Assembly (NCBI GenBank): GCA_964371615.1
Contig: CAYJMS010000001.1
Coordinates: 1,267,318-1,331,317, forward strand
DNA length: 64,000 bases
Reading direction: 5' to 3'
DNA from: SpSt-333 sp964371615
GTDB taxonomy: Bacteria; Bacteroidota; Ignavibacteria; UBA10030; UBA8401
Under the pieces are notes generated by a model. That model searched no databases, was not told the origin of the DNA, and saw nothing but the letters and a program-made list of their open reading frames with translations. Below, piece after piece: positions 34,975 through 43,964 of this stretch (the stretch's first letter is position 1; every line of letters starts with the position of its first letter). Position numbers and translations under genes: made by a program.

Positions 34975-36332
34975 AAAAATTATGGAATATCATGGTAGTG
35001 GATGACGAAGAAGTGATGCGCGAATCGCTGGCAGCGTGGCTGCGTGAAGACGGATATTCCGTCGACACTGCGGAATCGGGGAAGGAAGCGATCGAAAAAA
35101 CAAAATTGAAGGAATATGCGATCTACTTCATCGATCTTAAAATGCCGGGCGGGTATGACGGCATCGAAACCATGATGGAGATCAGGAAGATTCAGCCGGA
35201 TGCATCAATCATCATTGTGACCGCGTATGCGACCGTCGATACGGCTATTACCGCCATGAAGGAGGGGGCACAGGAATACATCGTCAAACCATGCAATCCC
35301 GAAGAGATCTCGTTGCTGGTAAGTCGAATCATCAAGATCAAGAATCTGCAAAGGGAAAATTCCATTTTGCGCAAAAAATTATCGAAGCAATATAATTTCT
35401 ATGATATCATCAGCAAGAATCCGAAAATGACGGAGATATTTGGATTGATCAAAGAGGTGGCGAGTTTGCGCAGTACCGTCATGATTCAGGGAGAGAGCGG
35501 CACGGGAAAAGAATTGATTGCTCGGTCGATCCATTTTTCCGGCGACCGTTCGGCCAGGCCGTTTGTCGGCGTATCGTGCGCGGCTTTGACGGAATCGCTG
35601 CTCGAATCGGAATTGTTCGGTCACGAAAAAGGCTCGTTTACCGGCGCTACCGGACAAAAGAAAGGGAAATTTGAGATTGCCGAGGGAGGAACAATATTTC
35701 TGGACGAGATCGGCGACATATCGCCGAAACTCCAATTGAATTTGCTGCGCATTCTGCAGGAGAGAAATTTTTACCGTGTCGGCGGAACGGAACAGATCAA
35801 TGTTGATGTACGGGTCATAGCCGCCACCAACAGAAATCTTGAAGAGGCAGTACACGAAGGAAAATTCCGTGATGATCTCTATTATCGATTAAATGTGATC
35901 AATATTAATATTCCGCCGCTGCGGGACCGGAGGGAAGATATTCCCCTGCTCGTTCACAATTTTATCGAACGCATATCGCCCGAATTGGGACGGGATGTGA
36001 ATGACATTTCCGAAGGTGCATTAAAAATTTTATTGAATCATAACTGGCCGGGAAATGTACGGGAATTAGAAAATGCCGTGGAACGTGCCATTGTCACGTG
36101 CAAAGCAAAAGTGTTGACGGAGGATGATTTTACTTTCCTAGCAAATCACGGAAACGAACGAAAAGGGTGGGCAATTCCCACGGACATGACGTTGGACGAG
36201 ATCGAAAATCAGGCCATTACAGCAACACTGCAACGAACTCACGGCAATATTAAGGAATCGGCGTCAATCCTCGGAGTTGATCGCTCGACATTGTATGACA
36301 GGATAAAAAAATATAACCTTCCCAGAGGGTGA
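34971..36332 (+). CDS. NtrC-family sigma54-dependent response regulator
   Basis: The 453-residue protein has a receiver domain (about 1-125; acidic pocket D11-D12, phospho-acceptor D55 in YFIDLKMPG, K106), an AAA+ sigma54 activator domain (about 145-385; Walker A GESGTGK at 174-180, loop ESELFGHEKGSFTGA at 212-226, Walker B GGTIFLDEIGD) and a Fis-type helix-turn-helix (about 410-450). The loop reads GSFTGA where most members have GAFTGA; this Ser variant is known in working activators. It is expected to bind upstream of the two sigma54 promoters at 32.35 and 32.7 kb. Confidence 0.95.
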   Translation: MKKLWNIMVVDDEEVMRESLAAWLREDGYSVDTAESGKEAIEKTKLKEYAIYFIDLKMPGGYDGIETMMEIRKIQPDASIIIVTAYATVDTAITAMKEGAQEYIVKPCNPEEISLLVSRIIKIKNLQRENSILRKKLSKQYNFYDIISKNPKMTEIFGLIKEVASLRSTVMIQGESGTGKELIARSIHFSGDRSARPFVGVSCAALTESLLESELFGHEKGSFTGATGQKKGKFEIAEGGTIFLDEIGDISPKLQLNLLRILQERNFYRVGGTEQINVDVRVIAATNRNLEEAVHEGKFRDDLYYRLNVININIPPLRDRREDIPLLVHNFIERISPELGRDVNDISEGALKILLNHNWPGNVRELENAVERAIVTCKAKVLTEDDFTFLANHGNERKGWAIPTDMTLDEIENQAITATLQRTHGNIKESASILGVDRSTLYDRIKKYNLPRG

Positions 36333-36643
36333 ATCGTCGTTATCCCTTTATGTAAAGTTTTCCGGTTCGTGTCTTCACAGTCTCTACAGACTATTATGGT
36401 GTGAATAAACATCTCGCGGTGGGATGATTTCTTATCTCCTTGTCAATGATTACCATCATAAACACAATCAAATAACTATCACAGTCATACCGTCGCGGTA
36501 ATTCCTCTGCTCTTATTCATTCGACTACTCCATTCGCCGGAGAAGTACGATTCTCAAGTTTTTCGTTGATTATATGGCGAAATCTCACTAAATTTATAGA
36601 CATTTTTGAATTATCCACCCATCCGTATTTGTAGAGGATCTCA
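36333..36643. other. Intergenic region before atpD
   Basis: About 310 bases with no supported gene. It should contain the atpDC promoter, but I see no box I would defend. GTAGAGGA (36632-36639) is the ribosome site of atpD. Confidence 0.4.
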
Positions 36644-38053
36644 ATGAACAAAGGTAAAATTGTCCAAGTCATCGGACCTGTTGTTGATATTGACTTTTCT
36701 GAAGGGAATCTCCCCGAAATATTGAATGCAATCAAAATCCCGAGAACAAATGTCGAAGGGACGCAAGAAGAACTGATCGTTGAAGTGCAGCAGCATCTTG
36801 GCGAGAATCGTGTGCGTACAGTTTCGATGGACTCGACGGACGGTTTGGTGCGTGGGATGGAAGCGATCGATACCGGAGCACCGATCTCGATTCCGGTCGG
36901 TCCAAATACGCTTGGCCGTTTGATCAATGTAACCGGTAAAGGCATTGACGGACTCGGCGAAATCGTCGGTGTAAAGGAATACCCCATACACCGGCCTGCG
37001 CCGAAATTCGACACTTTGTCGACACAAAAAGAAATGTTCGAAACCGGCATTAAAGTAATCGACCTTCTGGAACCATATACCAAAGGAGGAAAAACCGGAC
37101 TGTTCGGCGGTGCAGGTGTTGGAAAAACTGTGTTGATCCAGGAATTGATCCGCAATATTGCAGCGGAACACGGCGGATACTCCGTGTTCGCCGGCGTGGG
37201 TGAACGTACACGCGAAGGAAATGATCTGTGGCTCGAAATGAAAGAGTCCGGCGTGCTTGCAAAAACAGCCCTGGTATTCGGTCAAATGAACGAACCCCCC
37301 GGTGCCCGGTTGCGCGTTGCGTTGACAGGTCTGACAATATCCGAGTATTTCCGCGATGATGAAGGGAAAGATGTGCTGTTGTTCATCGACAATATTTTCC
37401 GGTTTACCCAGGCTGGTTCAGAAGTCTCTGCGCTGCTCGGACGTATGCCGTCCGCAGTAGGATACCAACCGACACTGGCAACCGAAATGGGTGCACTGCA
37501 GGAGCGTATCACATCGACGAATAAAGGTTCGATCACGTCCGTACAGGCGATCTACGTTCCCGCGGACGATCTTACCGATCCGGCTCCGGCGACAACATTT
37601 TCTCACCTCGACGCAACCACAGTATTGAGCCGTCAGATTTCGGAACTCGGCATTTACCCCGCCGTTGATCCGCTTGATTCAACATCGCGCATTATGGATC
37701 CGTTAATACTGAGTACCGAACACTACGCTGTTGCAAAGCAGGTGAAACAGATTTTGCAATCGTACAAAGATCTGCAGGATATCATCAACATCCTCGGTAT
37801 GGATGAACTTTCCGATGAAGACAAATTAACGGTTGCCCGCGCCCGCCGCATTCAGCGGTTCTTGTCGCAGCCCTTCCACGTTGCGGAGCAATTTACCGGT
37901 ATTCCGGGACGGTACGTGAAATTGGAAGATACCATCAAGGGATTCACGATGATTATCAACGGCGAATGCGATCATATTCCCGAACAGGCATTCTTGATGT
38001 GCGGCGGTATTGAAGATGTGTTTGAAAAAGCAAAACAACTCCAAGCAGCATAA
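36644..38053 (+). CDS. atpD: F1 ATP synthase subunit beta
   Basis: The 469-residue protein is a full-length catalytic beta subunit: Walker A GGAGVGKT (155-162), GVGERTREGNDLW, the DELSDEDK region and Walker B VLLFIDNIFR, with a C-terminal helical domain. It makes ATP at the inner face of the cytoplasmic membrane. The partner epsilon gene follows after 2 bases, and no alpha, gamma, delta or Fo genes are near. A split atpDC cluster is typical of Bacteroidota/Chlorobi lineages. Confidence 0.98.
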   Translation: MNKGKIVQVIGPVVDIDFSEGNLPEILNAIKIPRTNVEGTQEELIVEVQQHLGENRVRTVSMDSTDGLVRGMEAIDTGAPISIPVGPNTLGRLINVTGKGIDGLGEIVGVKEYPIHRPAPKFDTLSTQKEMFETGIKVIDLLEPYTKGGKTGLFGGAGVGKTVLIQELIRNIAAEHGGYSVFAGVGERTREGNDLWLEMKESGVLAKTALVFGQMNEPPGARLRVALTGLTISEYFRDDEGKDVLLFIDNIFRFTQAGSEVSALLGRMPSAVGYQPTLATEMGALQERITSTNKGSITSVQAIYVPADDLTDPAPATTFSHLDATTVLSRQISELGIYPAVDPLDSTSRIMDPLILSTEHYAVAKQVKQILQSYKDLQDIINILGMDELSDEDKLTVARARRIQRFLSQPFHVAEQFTGIPGRYVKLEDTIKGFTMIINGECDHIPEQAFLMCGGIEDVFEKAKQLQAA

Positions 38054-38055
38054 CA

Positions 38056-38466
38056 ATGGCAAGCAAGAATTTTCAATTAGATATCGTTTCACCGAGCCGC
38101 ACGGTCTATTCGGGAACAGTGCAAAGTTTCTCGGCACCGGGTGTTGTCGGTAATTTCCAGGTATTATTCAATCATGCACCGTTACTCTCATCCATCGGGA
38201 TCGGCGAAATAAAGGTCATCGAAGCCGACGGGAAGAAACTGCTCTTCGCAACCGGCGGAGGATTTGTAGAAGTGAAATCCAACAAAGTGATTCTTCTGGC
38301 AGAATCCGCCGAACGCTCCGACGAAATTGATGTGGTGCGGGCGGAGAAAGCGAAGATGCGCGCACAGGAACGTCTCGCTATGAAGAGTGCCGAGATAGAT
38401 CTCGATCGGGCGAGAGTCGCGTTGCTTCGTTCACTGAATCGGTTGAAAACGTCACCGAAGATGTGA
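38056..38466 (+). CDS. atpC: F1 ATP synthase subunit epsilon
   Basis: The 136-residue protein has the N-terminal ten-strand domain (FQLDIVSPSRTVYSG, GNFQVLFNHAPLLSSIGIGE) and the two-helix C-terminal domain (RAEKAKMRAQERLA ... DLDRARVALLRSLNRL). It couples rotation and can inhibit ATP hydrolysis. A terminator follows 22 bases after the stop, closing the atpDC operon. Confidence 0.95.
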   Translation: MASKNFQLDIVSPSRTVYSGTVQSFSAPGVVGNFQVLFNHAPLLSSIGIGEIKVIEADGKKLLFATGGGFVEVKSNKVILLAESAERSDEIDVVRAEKAKMRAQERLAMKSAEIDLDRARVALLRSLNRLKTSPKM

Positions 38467-38488
38467 GGTTGTTGTGTCTCTTTTAATC

Positions 38489-38522
38489 GCCCACAGGAAG
38501 GATTCTTCGGTGGGCTTTTTTA
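38489..38522 (+). terminator. Rho-independent terminator of atpDC
   Basis: The stem GCCCAC / GTGGGC encloses a 15-nt loop that can pair partly inside, followed directly by TTTTTTA. Confidence 0.85.
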
Positions 38523-38569
38523 TTTTTGCATCTTCATCAAGTTCCAATTACATTATCCCCGTGTGAACC

Positions 38570-39685
38570 ATGCGACCAACATTTGCTGAAATCGATCTGC
38601 GCGCCGTTAATGCCAATCTCAGAAATATCCGCAAGAGAATCGGCAGGCATCCGCTTATTATGGCGGTGGTCAAGGCCAATGCCTATGGACACGGTTCGAC
38701 CGAAGTGGTCTCTTCCATCGTGAAAAACAATACCGCTCAATATTTCGGTGTCGCGATCGTCGAAGAGGGAATTGCGTTGCGAAAAGTGTTTCCCACCATA
38801 CCGATCCATGTTTTCACTGCACCTCTGCCGGAACAGCTTGACCTATTCGTGGAATATGATCTGGAACCGACTCTTTGCGACCGCATCATTGCTCGGCAAT
38901 TGAATAGTATTGGCCGGAAGCGGAAAAAAAATATTTCTGTGCATCTCAAAATCGATACCGGCATGGGCAGAATCGGTATTCCCGTTTCGGGCGCCGGTGC
39001 TTTCATTCGATCTCTTGCATCGTTGTCGAATGTTTACATGAAGGGGATATGGACGCATTTTGCAAGTTCGGATGAAGCAGATCTTTCGTTTGCCCGTAAG
39101 CAACTTTCCGAATTCCGTACATTGGTGACGCAACTGGAAATCGACGGTATTCACATCCCATTGGTGCATTGTGCCAACAGCGGTGCCATTATGCAGTTGC
39201 CCGATTCGTATTTCGATATGGTAAGACCGGGCATTATGATGTACGGATATGCGCCGTCCCACGAGACACGAAAAACCGTTTCCCTTCTTCCTGCAATGTC
39301 GATAAAAGGGAAAATAGGATTTGTGAAAACAGTGAAAAAAGGGACCAGCATCAGTTACAGCCGGCGGTATATTGCGAAACGGGAAACGACCATTGCGAGC
39401 GTGACGATCGGTTATGCCGACGGATATTTCCGCACGATGACGAACAAAGCCTTTGCGTTGATTCGTGGCAAGCGATTTCCGGTAGTCGGAACGATTTGTA
39501 TGGATCAGATCATGATCGATGTCGGACAAGAGAAGGTCACCAGAGGAGATGAAGTGGTGTTAATCGGAAAACAAAAATCAAAATCAATCACCGGCTGGGA
39601 TGTCGCCGATGCGGCAGGAACGATACCGTATGAAGTGACGTGTGCGGTTTCCCAACGGGTACCCAGAAAATACATCAATGGATAA
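38570..39685 (+). CDS. alr: Alanine racemase
   Basis: The 371-residue protein has the fold-III PLP domain, with the PLP lysine K35 in VVKANAYGHG, the substrate-side Tyr region ISYSRRYIA, and GTICMDQIMIDVG in the C-terminal beta domain. It makes D-alanine for peptidoglycan. Length is normal for the family. The stop overlaps the start of the following gene (ATGGATAA at 39678-39685). Confidence 0.96.
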   Translation: MRPTFAEIDLRAVNANLRNIRKRIGRHPLIMAVVKANAYGHGSTEVVSSIVKNNTAQYFGVAIVEEGIALRKVFPTIPIHVFTAPLPEQLDLFVEYDLEPTLCDRIIARQLNSIGRKRKKNISVHLKIDTGMGRIGIPVSGAGAFIRSLASLSNVYMKGIWTHFASSDEADLSFARKQLSEFRTLVTQLEIDGIHIPLVHCANSGAIMQLPDSYFDMVRPGIMMYGYAPSHETRKTVSLLPAMSIKGKIGFVKTVKKGTSISYSRRYIAKRETTIASVTIGYADGYFRTMTNKAFALIRGKRFPVVGTICMDQIMIDVGQEKVTRGDEVVLIGKQKSKSITGWDVADAAGTIPYEVTCAVSQRVPRKYING

Positions 39686-40640
39686 TTACGAAGACTATAT
39701 CTTACGGGTTTTGCACCGTACCAGCAATGATCTGCAGGACAGTCTGACGCCGGCGCATGGAACGAAATTGAAGAAACTCGTCAATCAATTCGAACAAACT
39801 CCGTCCGTTGTCGCAGAGGTTCAGGCGTTGATGGGAGTGCACGGATTTTCTAAAGTGGCGCTGGTAATGGAATGGTTGACGGAGCGAATAAAAAGACCGG
39901 AGGAGGACTTCACTCCCGAACAATTTGAAAGCGACGTACTTTTGCTGAACGAGAAAATATTTGAAGCGTTCTTAAACCAGCCTTTTGATATGCCGGATTA
40001 CGGCACGCCGACAATCGAAACATCTTCGCATCGATCTATTCAGCAGGAATTCCAGGTCTCCGCCGACGAATTTATCGGTACGACATACCCGTCCGGTAAT
40101 TTGCAGCACACCGAGGTGCACGATCCCGCTGATGATGAAATACCGTCGGATAGTCCCGTCGAACTTCCCGCGGACCAATCTCCATCCGGCTCGCACTTTA
40201 CGTCGCTGGAATCATCGTTGCAACATGCTGCGGAGGGTTCGTACACCGATGAACCATCGCCGTCGCTGCAGGATGTCATGGATGCGGAGTTGTTGGAAAT
40301 AACGGAAAGAATTGCATCAAATGCCGTTGAACTAATTGAGAAAATGCCGAGTGAACGGGTGGTGGCAACGGCAGTATTACGGGTCAATGCCCGGGCAGGA
40401 TTGGACAATGCCAAGGGAACCTCCAATGTTGTCGTGCAGGATTTCTTCGCTGCATTGATGAAATTGATCAGCACCGCCGACGAGATGGGAAAAATTAAAA
40501 GCGACGCCTTTGCAGACATTTGTCGGGATATCGGCGACCGATTGTCTATCGCACGGAATCAATCGGCCAACGGCGTTACTATGTTAAAAAGTATTATGAA
40601 TTTCATCAACGATCCGAAAGAATTACTGGGAAAGAAATAA
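39678..40640 (+). CDS. Conserved-looking cytoplasmic protein of unknown function
   Basis: I place the start at the ATG at 39678 (MDNYEDYIL), which overlaps the alr stop; an earlier in-frame start would lie deep in alr. The 320-residue product has an N-terminal helical domain (1-105, RTSNDLQDSLTPAHGTKLKK), a long acidic Ser/Pro/Asp-rich stretch (about 115-215) likely unfolded, and a C-terminal helical domain (220-320, IASNAVELIEKMPSERVVATAVLRV). Family not recognised. The gene is squeezed between alr and the pyrophosphorylase gene (1-base gap), so it is probably co-transcribed with both. Confidence 0.75.
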   Translation: MDNYEDYILRVLHRTSNDLQDSLTPAHGTKLKKLVNQFEQTPSVVAEVQALMGVHGFSKVALVMEWLTERIKRPEEDFTPEQFESDVLLLNEKIFEAFLNQPFDMPDYGTPTIETSSHRSIQQEFQVSADEFIGTTYPSGNLQHTEVHDPADDEIPSDSPVELPADQSPSGSHFTSLESSLQHAAEGSYTDEPSPSLQDVMDAELLEITERIASNAVELIEKMPSERVVATAVLRVNARAGLDNAKGTSNVVVQDFFAALMKLISTADEMGKIKSDAFADICRDIGDRLSIARNQSANGVTMLKSIMNFINDPKELLGKK

Positions 40641-40641
40641 T

Positions 40642-41739
40642 ATGAGCGACCAAATTCAGAAATATGCAGTGATCATGGCAGGAGGCGTCGGTTCACGTTT
40701 TTGGCCCAGGAGCAGGGAGAAAAATCCGAAACAATTGCTCGAAATTGTCGGCGAAGGGACGATGATCCAAAACACCGTTCGTCGATTGAAGGGATTCATC
40801 GATGAAAAAAATATCTTTATCGTTACCAATAAGGCACAACGCGCCCTTGTCATCAAACAGCTGCCGAACATTCCGATTGATAATATCATTATTGAACCGG
40901 TCGGAAGAAACACCGCGCCGTGCATCGGCTTATCGGCATTGTTTATTCACCGCCTCGACCCCAAAGGCGTGATGATTGTGCTTCCGGCGGATCATATCAT
41001 CGCAAAAGAACAGGAGTTTCTTTCTGTCCTCGAAACTGCCTCAACGGTTGCCTACCAAAGTTCCGCTCTCGTTACCATTGGAATTCATCCGACACATCCT
41101 GAAACCGGATATGGGTATATACAGGTGAAGGATCGATCGGAAGAGAATGCCCCGATTGGTATCGACGGAGTGCACGAGGTGAAAACATTCGCAGAAAAAC
41201 CGAATTATGCAACGGCGATTAAGTTTTTGGAAAGCGGTGATTTCTATTGGAACAGCGGAATGTTTATCTGGAGGGTGGATGTGATCCTGACTGAAATCCA
41301 GCACTCTCTGCCAGAATTACATCATCAGTTGATGAATTTACAGCCTTCTATCGGGACGCCGTTGTTCGAACAAAATCTTGAAACGGTGTATGGATTGATC
41401 CGCGGGATCTCCATCGATTACGGCGTTATGGAAAAGGCGAACCGTGTCTATGTGGTGAAAGGAGATTTCGGCTGGAACGATCTCGGTTCCTGGGATGAAG
41501 TCAACAGGATCACGGCAAAGGATGACCACGGGAATTACATCGCGGGTAAAGTCATTTCGGTCAAAAGCAGCAATACGTATATCCATACGTCCGACAAATT
41601 AGTCGCTGCTGTCGGGGTTGAAGACCTGATCATCATCAATACACCGGATGCCATTCTGATCTGTAAAAAAGGTTCGTCACAGGATGTGAAGGAGATTGTG
41701 GACCATCTCCGGCGGAAACAAATGAATGAATATTTGTAA
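40642..41739 (+). CDS. manC: Mannose-1-phosphate guanylyltransferase (GDP-mannose pyrophosphorylase)
   Basis: The 365-residue protein has the nucleotidyltransferase start VIMAGGVGSRFWPRSR with the P-K-Q of NPKQLL, the sugar-phosphate signature FAEKPN, and NSGMFIWR, all typical of GDP-Man pyrophosphorylases. It lacks the C-terminal isomerase domain of long ManC types. GTP and mannose-1-phosphate give GDP-mannose for glycans such as surface polysaccharide. AAAGAAA-rich leader; it follows the previous gene by one base. The symbol is a family-level call. Confidence 0.93.
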   Translation: MSDQIQKYAVIMAGGVGSRFWPRSREKNPKQLLEIVGEGTMIQNTVRRLKGFIDEKNIFIVTNKAQRALVIKQLPNIPIDNIIIEPVGRNTAPCIGLSALFIHRLDPKGVMIVLPADHIIAKEQEFLSVLETASTVAYQSSALVTIGIHPTHPETGYGYIQVKDRSEENAPIGIDGVHEVKTFAEKPNYATAIKFLESGDFYWNSGMFIWRVDVILTEIQHSLPELHHQLMNLQPSIGTPLFEQNLETVYGLIRGISIDYGVMEKANRVYVVKGDFGWNDLGSWDEVNRITAKDDHGNYIAGKVISVKSSNTYIHTSDKLVAAVGVEDLIIINTPDAILICKKGSSQDVKEIVDHLRRKQMNEYL

Positions 41740-41772
41740 TCGACGATTGCAGTGACATTCATTCGCACATAT

Positions 41773-42216
41773 ATGCGTTTCATAATCGCCGTCGCGATGA
41801 CAGTGTTGGTCGGACTGGGATGTGCTTCATCGCCCCGGTTTGTCAAAAATCGGAGTTCTCAAAACTCTTCGGGATCCGTTTCTGCACCGTCATCAACAAC
41901 TTCATCGCGCCCCACCGTCTCGGAAGGGATCGCGTCCTATTATGCCCATGATTTTCACGGAAAAAAAACCGCCAATGGTGAGATATTCAATATGCGTGCA
42001 TTAACTGCCGCGCATCGGTCGTATCCGTTTAATACAAAAATGCGGGTGACGAATCTCGATAATGGACGAACGGTGGTCGTCCGGGTAAACGACCGCGGCC
42101 CGTTTAAATTGGAACGTATCACTGACCTATCGCTCGGTGCCGCAGAAGCCTTGGATATGACGAAATCCGGTACGGCAAAAGTACGGTTGGAAGTATTGGA
42201 GTGGGGAAAAGAGTGA
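41773..42216 (+). CDS. rlpA: RlpA-like double-psi beta-barrel lipoprotein
   Basis: The ATG at 41773 opens directly onto a lipoprotein signal (VLVGLGC), so it is preferred over an in-frame GTG at 41752. The 147-residue product has a Ser/Thr linker, then the RlpA domain: GIASYYAHDFHGKKTANGE, LTAAHRSYPFNTKMRVTN, and VRVNDRGPF with the catalytic-type Asp. RlpA cuts peptidoglycan strands without stem peptides at septa in some bacteria. No SPOR domain is present, so a septal role is not certain. Confidence 0.9.
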   Translation: MRFIIAVAMTVLVGLGCASSPRFVKNRSSQNSSGSVSAPSSTTSSRPTVSEGIASYYAHDFHGKKTANGEIFNMRALTAAHRSYPFNTKMRVTNLDNGRTVVVRVNDRGPFKLERITDLSLGAAEALDMTKSGTAKVRLEVLEWGKE

Positions 42217-42238
42217 CGGCAAAGATTGCCGGTGGTGA

Positions 42239-43126
42239 TTACTTCTTTCGTGCAGCCTGTTCGTATGCGTTAATATGCGCCGGATCGACGGAGATCAGCA
42301 ACTGATACGCACTTAAATCCGGATATCCCCGGAATACTTCGGCAAGTTCTTCATACTTCGTCTCAAAAAACGTCCGGAAAATAATTGCCCGCGGATTGGC
42401 GGTTTTTTTTAGCACGCTGATATTTTTCACGAGCGTCAACATGTTTTCATACGCAATTTCCGGTTTTGTTGCGAGAAGGTCTAACCCTTTGTAGTGGTAG
42501 AGGAAGTATCCTTCTCTAAACGGACGGTTCTTTGGGTTGTTCATTTCGTCGGCAATGCTGAATTTGCTATAGGTTGATGCCGTTCCTCGTTCCCAGCCTT
42601 TGCCTGATGCCGGAGCCTGATTGATCAGCGTCAATGCCTTTTGAAAATATGGTGATCCGCCGAGCAGGTCGTAGGAATCGAAATCAAATCCAACGATCAT
42701 ATACATGTAAAAATCCAGGAAATCGGTCAATGCATCGAATTGGGAATCGTTCCGCTGAAGCGTCTGTCCCTTGTCATAGGTGAATTCCCATTTGTCGTCG
42801 AACACCCGCAGCATTATAGATTGCCTGTCGGACCGTTTACTTCCGATGAAGATCGGACGTGTGCTGGCGATAAATGCCTGCGCTTGGTACGAATTTTCAC
42901 TTGACGCTGCGACAAAAAATATATTTATTGTACACGCAATCTTTTCCCCGCCCAAATCTTCAGACGTCCACCTGTTAGAATTGATGTAATTCTCAATATC
43001 CTGTTCGAACGACTGAAGCCGATCCTGTATCTTCGAGACATTATCAAAATTGACCGTTACGTCACAATCTATTTGTGCAACAGCCGCAGAGCTGATGACT
43101 AGAATGAGGGTGAATATGCGTATCAT
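42239..43126 (-). CDS. porD: T9SS protein PorD (DUF4835)
   Basis: The ATG at 43124-43126 opens onto a signal peptide (ILVISSAAVAQ); an earlier in-frame start at 43180 would add 18 non-signal residues. The 295-residue product matches DUF4835: a start like CDVTVNFDNVSKIQDRLQSFEQDIENY, then NRWTSEDLGGEKIACTI, and DFYMYMIVGFDFDSYDLLGG. PorD is needed for type IX secretion in some Bacteroidota. Its presence supports a working T9SS, which the cassette proteins with sorting domains would need. It is transcribed away from the barrel gene. Confidence 0.85.
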   Translation of the reverse strand: MIRIFTLILVISSAAVAQIDCDVTVNFDNVSKIQDRLQSFEQDIENYINSNRWTSEDLGGEKIACTINIFFVAASSENSYQAQAFIASTRPIFIGSKRSDRQSIMLRVFDDKWEFTYDKGQTLQRNDSQFDALTDFLDFYMYMIVGFDFDSYDLLGGSPYFQKALTLINQAPASGKGWERGTASTYSKFSIADEMNNPKNRPFREGYFLYHYKGLDLLATKPEIAYENMLTLVKNISVLKKTANPRAIIFRTFFETKYEELAEVFRGYPDLSAYQLLISVDPAHINAYEQAARKK

Positions 43127-43172
43127 AGAATCCCTTTGCGATCGTGGAATAGTACAATATAAACTATTCAAC

Positions 43173-43964
43173 GTGTTCATTCAAGCGGTACTTCTCTGCA
43201 ACACGGGTATCGCCGGATTTGAACGAATCGTTCAGCCGACCGCAGTATTTGCCAAAGCAGGCAGTGGAGTTGCCATGGCTGCGCATGATAATCTATGGCT
43301 CAATCCGGCCTCTTCGGCGTCTCTATCCTCATTTCGCGCGACTCTGTTTTACGTGCCATCGCCGTTTCAATTGTCTCAGCTCTCTCACTATGGATTGATC
43401 GTAGCACAACCGTTGACAGTAGGAACAATATCATTAGGTGTGCATACCCTGGGATTCCCGTTGTATCGTGAATCGAACGGTTCGGTTACCTTTGCCCGTG
43501 TCATAACGGACGATTTTTTTGCCGGAATTACATTGCATGCTTTTCACCTCGCTATTCAGGGATATGGTTCCACGACAAAATTCGGTACGGATATCGGCGG
43601 TATCTTTAACCTTTCTAAAGAATTGTCAGTTGGAATTTCTCTGGGAAATGTCAATGGAGCGGATATCGGCGATGGGGAGGAAATTCCGCGAACAGTGACA
43701 TTCGGAGCGGTATTCCGGCCCGTCGGGTCGGCAGTCATTGTGTTCGATCTCATCAAAGATATTCGTTTCCCGGAAACATACAGAGTAGGGTTAGAATTCT
43801 TACCGCTTGATGTGTTGTCACTTCACGCCGGTATTCAGGGTGAACCTTCCCGATTATTCGGCGGAATTGGCGTTACCATCTCACCGTTTACAGTGCACTA
43901 TGGGATCGGAACACATGCCGATCTCGGTTCTACTCATTCGATCGGTGTAATGTACGCGCCATGA
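43173..43964 (+). CDS. Outer-membrane beta-barrel protein (PorV/FadL-like, tentative)
   Basis: The start is uncertain. A GTG at 43173 gives a signal-like start (FIQAVLLCNTGIAGFE) and leaves room for a promoter; an in-frame ATG at 43116 would overlap porD. From the GTG the product has 263 residues. It reads as alternating beta strands with a FadL/PorV-like early segment (SGVAMAAHDNLWLNPASSA) and closes HSIGVMYAP. The stop overlaps the next ATG (ATGA at 43961), so the two outer-membrane proteins are coupled. A channel or T9SS-shuttle role is possible. Confidence 0.65.
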   Translation: MFIQAVLLCNTGIAGFERIVQPTAVFAKAGSGVAMAAHDNLWLNPASSASLSSFRATLFYVPSPFQLSQLSHYGLIVAQPLTVGTISLGVHTLGFPLYRESNGSVTFARVITDDFFAGITLHAFHLAIQGYGSTTKFGTDIGGIFNLSKELSVGISLGNVNGADIGDGEEIPRTVTFGAVFRPVGSAVIVFDLIKDIRFPETYRVGLEFLPLDVLSLHAGIQGEPSRLFGGIGVTISPFTVHYGIGTHADLGSTHSIGVMYAP